Shown: positions 57,470-64,000 of the stretch, piece by piece | Position numbering within the stretch: position 1 is the stretch's first letter | Layout of the letters: each line of letters begins with the position of its first letter | From: CAVRJC01 sp963721435 | GTDB lineage: Bacteria > Actinomycetota > Acidimicrobiia > IMCC26256 > DASPTH01 | Length of the DNA stretch: 64,000 nucleotides | NCBI GenBank assembly: GCA_963721435.1 | Contig: CAVRJC010000005.1 | Coordinates: 310,001 to 374,000 of the forward strand | Reading direction: 5' to 3' | Translations under genes and position numbers: made by a program | Notes under the pieces: model-generated | Database searches by the model: none | What the model saw: the letters and a program-made list of their open reading frames with translations, nothing else | What the model was told of the DNA's origin: nothing

Positions 57470-57799
57470 TCAGGCGCTGCGCGCGATCTTGGGGTGCTCG
57501 AGCAGCCCCTCGCGCTGGTTACGGCCGAGCCCACGGAGGCGACGGCTCTCGCTGATGTCGAGCTCGACCATGATGCGGCGCGCCTGCACCTTCCCGACGC
57601 CGGGGAGCGACTCGAGCACGCTCACGACCTTGAGCTTGGCGAGCGCGTCGTCGCGGGTGCCCTGGTCGAAGAGATCCTCGAGGCACATCGATCCCTGCTT
57701 GAGCTTCGCCTTCACCTCGGCACGTTGACGGCGGGCCTCTGCAGCCTTCTTGAGTGCGGCCTGCCGCTGCTCGGCGGTGAGCGCAGGGGGAAGTGGCAT
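57470..57799 (-). CDS. mihF: Actinobacterial integration host factor mIHF
   Basis: 109 aa nucleoid protein. ALTAEQRQAALKKAAEARRQ, RAEVKAKLKQGSMCLEDLFD form the N-terminal helices. VLESLPGVGKVQARRIMVEL near 65 is the H2TH-like DNA-binding part. Family members bend DNA without sequence specificity and, in mycobacteria, are essential. It lies directly upstream of gmk. Length and sequence are typical. Start ATG 57799. Confidence 0.95.
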   Translation of the reverse strand: MPLPPALTAEQRQAALKKAAEARRQRAEVKAKLKQGSMCLEDLFDQGTRDDALAKLKVVSVLESLPGVGKVQARRIMVELDISESRRLRGLGRNQREGLLEHPKIARSA

Positions 57800-57861
57800 G
57801 CGACAGACCTCCGGGTCAGGAAGCCGCTCAGTATACGCAGCTGCATTTTCTGCGCAACCGG

Positions 57862-58552
57862 TCAGCCCGGAGCGCTCCCGAGCGCCTCACTCACCGCGCG
57901 CGTAACCTCGACGGCCGCGATTTCCGGCTCCTCCGCCTCGGTCACCGTGCGCCCGATCACGAGCCAGTCGGCGCCGTTCGCGATCGCGTCACCAGGGGTG
58001 TCGACGCGCGCTTGATCGTGCGCGTCACCACCCGCGAGACGGATTCCGGGCACCATCGTGCGCAGCCCGCTCGCGCGCGAGCGACACGTCGGAGCCCGCG
58101 CACACGACGCCGTCGCACTGCGCGTCGCGCGCGAACTGCATGCGTTGCGCGAGCGCGTCGGTGTTCGCTTCACTCGTGAGCACGGTGACCGCGAGCGAGA
58201 TCGGCACGTCGACGCCCGCGTCGATCGCGCCGTCGTGCAGGCCTTGTACACCCGCACGCAACATGTCGACGCCGCCGGCCGCGTGGAAGTTCACGAAGCT
58301 CACGCCGAGCCGCGCGAGGTTGCGCGCGCCGTGCTCGACGGTGTTCGGGATGTCATGGAGCTTGAGGTCGGCGAACACGTAGAAACCGTTGTCCCGTAAG
58401 GCTTCCAGGGCCTTGGGACCCTCGGCCGCGTAGAGCTGGTAGCCGATCTTCACCGTCGCGAACCACGGTTCGAGCGGGCGCGCGAGCGCGAGCGCGTCGT
58501 CGATCGAATCGACGTCGAGTACGAGCACGAGATGGTCACGCGGTTCGGGCAT
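57862..58552 (-). CDS. pyrF: Orotidine 5'-phosphate decarboxylase (frameshifted)
   Basis: Last step to UMP. DHLVLVLDVDSIDDALALAR near residue 6, VKIGYQLYAAEGPKALEAL and FADLKLHDIPNTVEHGARNL near 60 (catalytic Asp/Lys) are in frame. After CAGSDV (about 58080) the frame breaks. The next frame gives ASGLRTMVPGIRLAGGDAHD and ANGADWLVIGRTVTEAEEPE with the phosphate loop, and stops at 57862. 691 = 3x230+1 fits one extra base in a CGCGCGCG run. The 230-aa repaired length is normal. Begins directly after the pyrD stop. Confidence 0.92.
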
Positions 58553-59480
58553 CTATGCATCCTCCATTGCGCCGATCAAGCTTTGCACGCGCGCGACGTC
58601 GTGGGTCGCGCACCAGTCGATGAGCTCGTCGAGCACGCGGTACGGCGCGCGCGGGTCGAGAAAGCTCGCGGTGCCGACGCCGACTGCAGTCGCGCCGGCG
58701 AGCAACATCTCGACGGCGTCGGTTCCGGTCATCACACCGCCGGTGCCGATCACGGGCACGTCGGGAAGTGCGCGCGTGACGTCGTGGACTGCGCGCGAAC
58801 GCGACCGGCTTGATCGCGGGGCCCGAGAGGCCGCCGCCACCCCCGCCGAGGACGGGCCGCCGCGTCTCGGGGTCGACCAGGAGCGCGAGGAGCGTGTTGA
58901 CCAGTGTGAGTGATGTTGCTCCCGCCTCGACCGCCGCGCGGGCGATCGCTGTGAGATCAGTCACGTTCGGTGAGAGCTTCGCGAGGACGGGGAGGTCGAG
59001 GCCGGCGTCGACGACCGCTCCGATCGCGGCCGCGGTGGCATCGGGATGGTGGGCGAAGATCTGCTCGCGCGCGTGGTGGTTCGGGCAGCTGACGTTCACC
59101 TCGATCGCGACGAGCCCGTCGCGCGCGGGCAGCAGCAACTTCGCGGCGCGACCGAAGTCTTCGACGGTCGTGCCCCACACCGACGCGATCACGCGCGCGC
59201 CCGCGGCGCGCAGCGCGGGGAGATCGTCCGCGATCCACGCGGTCACACCGGGCCCCTGCAGCCCGACCGCGTTCAACATGCCCGCGGCCGTCATGTGCAG
59301 TCGCGGCGCGGGCTTGCCCGGCCACGGGTCCGCCGACAGTGACTTCGCCGTGATCGCGCCGAGTCGCCACGCGTCGCCGAGCTTCGCGACCTCCGCGCCG
59401 TGCCCGTACGTGCCCGACGCGGTCACGATCGGGTTCGGCAACGTGAACCCCCCGAGCCTCACCTCGGTCTCCACGTCCAC
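58553..59480 (-). CDS. pyrD: Dihydroorotate dehydrogenase, class 1 (frameshifted)
   Basis: 309 aa when repaired. LGGFTLPNPIVTASGTYGHG near residue 9 and AGMLNAVGLQGPGVTAW near 62 are typical. IEVNVSCPNHHAREQIFA near 128 has the active-site Cys of class 1 enzymes instead of the class 2 Ser. GLSGPAIKPVAF ends the first frame at about 58795; the next frame gives RAVHDVTRALPDVPVIGTGG and GTASFLDPRAPYRVLDELI and stops at 58553. The GTG start at 59480 follows a GGGGGAGGGGG run. Class 1B enzymes pair with PyrK, which is not in the window. Confidence 0.9.
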
Positions 59481-59492
59481 GTCCCCCTCCCC

Positions 59493-59548
59493 CACGTTTT
59501 GGCGTCGCTGCGGCCACCTCTGTCGGTCCGTACCGACGCCAAAACGTG
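59493..59548. repeat. Perfect 15-bp inverted repeat between carB and pyrD
   Basis: Left arm cacgttttggcgtcg (59493-59507), right arm cgacgccaaaacgtg (59534-59548), with a 26-nt spacer that contains a second smaller palindrome around cggtccgtaccg. It fills most of the 89-nt carB-pyrD gap. It could be an RNA hairpin or a copy of a dispersed palindromic repeat. Confidence 0.8.
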
Positions 59549-59569
59549 AACGGCGGGGACGCGACCGAG

Positions 59570-62890
<3,321 letters not shown>

Positions 62891-62895
62891 GTGGC

Positions 62896-64000
62896 CTACC
62901 GGCTCGCTTCCATGAGGGTGGTGAAGTCGTCGAAGAGGTAGCGGGCGTCGTGCGGGCCGGGCCCGGCCTCGGGGTGGTACTGCACGCTGAACGCGCGCTC
63001 CCCGGCGACCCGCAGGCCCTCGACCACGCCGTCGTTGAGGTTCACGTGGGTGAGCTCGATGTTCCCACGCGCCGAATCGGCGACCGATTCGGCGGACACC
63101 GCGTAGTTGTGGTTCTGGCTGGTGATCTCGACCCGGCCGCTGGCCTCGTGGCGCACGGGATGGTTGGCGCCGTGGTGGCCGAACCGGAGCTTGTAGGTGT
63201 CGAGGCCGAGCGCCCGCCCGAGGATCTGGTGGCCGAGGCAGATGCCGAACAGCGGCACGTTGCCGAGCAGCGCGCGCACGTTGTCGGTCACGTGGGGGAC
63301 GGCCGCGGGATCGCCGGGCCCGTTCGAGAGGAACACGCCGTCGGGATCGCGGGCGAGCACTTCCGACGCCGGTGTGTCGGCGGGCACGACGTCGACCGCG
63401 CACCCGTGCGCCAGGAGGCTGGCGAGGATGGTGCGCTTGATGCCGAAGTCGTAGGCAACGACCGAAAAGCGTGAGCCGTCGACGCTCACGAGATAGGGAC
63501 GGTCGGTGGTGACGCCCGCCACCATGTCGATGCCGTCGGTGGTGCGCGCCTTCGCCGCCGCAGCGCGCACGGCCTGCTCGTCGGTGCCGAACGCGCCCGG
63601 GAGCGCGCCATGGTCGCGCAGGTGACGGGTGAGGCGCCGCGTGTCGACGCCCGCGATCCCCGGCACGCCGTGCCGCTCGAGGAGGTCGTCGAGCGATGCG
63701 GTGGCGCGCCAGTTGCTCGCGCGCCGAGCGAGGTCGCGCACGACCACGCCCGCGCAGAACGGTCGCCGGCTCTCGTCGTCGGTCTCGTTCACGCCGTAGT
63801 TGCCGATGTGTGGGTAGGTGAAGGTGATGATCTGCCCCGCGTACGACGGGTCGGTCACGATCTCCTGGTAGCCCGAGAGCGCGGTGTTGAACACCACTTC
63901 GCCCGGGGTGGCGCCGGTGAGGTCGAGCGCGCCGATCGCCTCACCCTCGAACTCGGCGCCGTCGGCCAACACGAGCAGCGCGTCGGGCCGTCCGCCGCTC
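62896..64000 (-). CDS. carA: Carbamoyl-phosphate synthase small subunit (5' end outside the window)
   Basis: Glutamine amidotransferase subunit. LVLADGAEFEGEAIGALDLT is the usual N-terminal region and is still in frame at the right edge, so the start lies at or beyond 64000. GELVFNTALSGYQEI-like GEVVFNTALSGYQEIVTDPS and TFTYPHIGNYGVNETDDES follow. The GATase domain has PLFGICLGHQILGRALGL with the catalytic Cys, and VQYHPEAGPGPHDARYLFDD holds the catalytic His and Glu. It supplies ammonia from glutamine to CarB. 5 nt before carB. Confidence 0.96.
   Translation of the reverse strand, partial: SGGRPDALLVLADGAEFEGEAIGALDLTGATPGEVVFNTALSGYQEIVTDPSYAGQIITFTYPHIGNYGVNETDDESRRPFCAGVVVRDLARRASNWRATASLDDLLERHGVPGIAGVDTRRLTRHLRDHGALPGAFGTDEQAVRAAAAKARTTDGIDMVAGVTTDRPYLVSVDGSRFSVVAYDFGIKRTILASLLAHGCAVDVVPADTPASEVLARDPDGVFLSNGPGDPAAVPHVTDNVRALLGNVPLFGICLGHQILGRALGLDTYKLRFGHHGANHPVRHEASGRVEITSQNHNYAVSAESVADSARGNIELTHVNLNDGVVEGLRVAGERAFSVQYHPEAGPGPHDARYLFDDFTTLMEASR

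Overview
The window is high-GC chromosomal DNA from an actinobacterium. The rRNA operon, the gene families and the gene order suggest a deep-branching lineage such as Acidimicrobiia rather than a classic mycobacterium or streptomycete; this placement is inference. Almost everything is transcribed from the minus strand. Two blocks keep the order known from Mycobacterium tuberculosis: infC-rpmI-rplT-trmH-pheST-(insert)-argCJBDFRGH-mpg-tyrS-(rRNA insert)-TPR-HAD-tlyA-nadK-recN, and ribD-ribE-ribBA-ribH-(insert)-rpe-rsmB-fmt-(def)-priA-metK-coaBC-rpoZ-gmk-mihF-pyrF-(pyrD)-carB-carA. No phage, IS element, CRISPR array or tRNA gene was seen.

Layout by position. 1-3690: recN (cut by the left edge), nadK, tlyA, a HAD phosphatase and a TPR protein. 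3746-8484: a plus-strand DUF1015 gene, then the 2-oxoacid:ferredoxin oxidoreductase pair korA-korB and an SSB-like gene. 8601-10087: a TPR protein with a low-complexity basic N-terminal part. 10149-16560: a complete rrn operon (promoter, 16S, spacer without tRNA, 23S, 5S, strong terminator). 16604-18007: a small unknown ORF, a Tat-exported surface protein and a small membrane protein. 18038-28431: tyrS, mpg and the whole arginine pathway with its repressor and a likely ARG box. 28462-31871: a TetR/MFS efflux pair with a palindromic operator, a J-domain membrane protein and a flavin-type oxidoreductase. 31865-38029: a thioesterase, pheT, pheS, trmH, rplT, rpmI and infC behind a hairpin. 38130-40696: DUF1844, a GH15 glucosidase and a cold-shock-like protein. 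40704-45381: hisG and the riboflavin operon under an FMN riboswitch. 45430-47945: an acyl-CoA synthetase and an amidohydrolase-like protein. 48012-57799: moaB, rpe, rsmB, fmt, def, priA, metK, coaBC, rpoZ, gmk and mihF. 57862-64000: the pyrimidine genes pyrF, pyrD, carB and carA (cut by the right edge).

Two observations govern how the window should be read. First, the 23S gene is interrupted by about 795 nt at the E. coli 1931 region (helix 69). The insert looks like a group I intron carrying a LAGLIDADG homing endonuclease whose reading frame is broken many times. Second, at least nine frame breaks occur in conserved housekeeping genes (recN, argH, argJ, GH15 twice, rpe, rsmB, pyrF, pyrD). 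Every one has the sense of a single extra base, which points to insertion-type sequence errors. A tenth such base probably explains an apparent TlyA-NadK fusion. The endonuclease breaks are denser and go in both directions, so that gene is probably truly degenerate.
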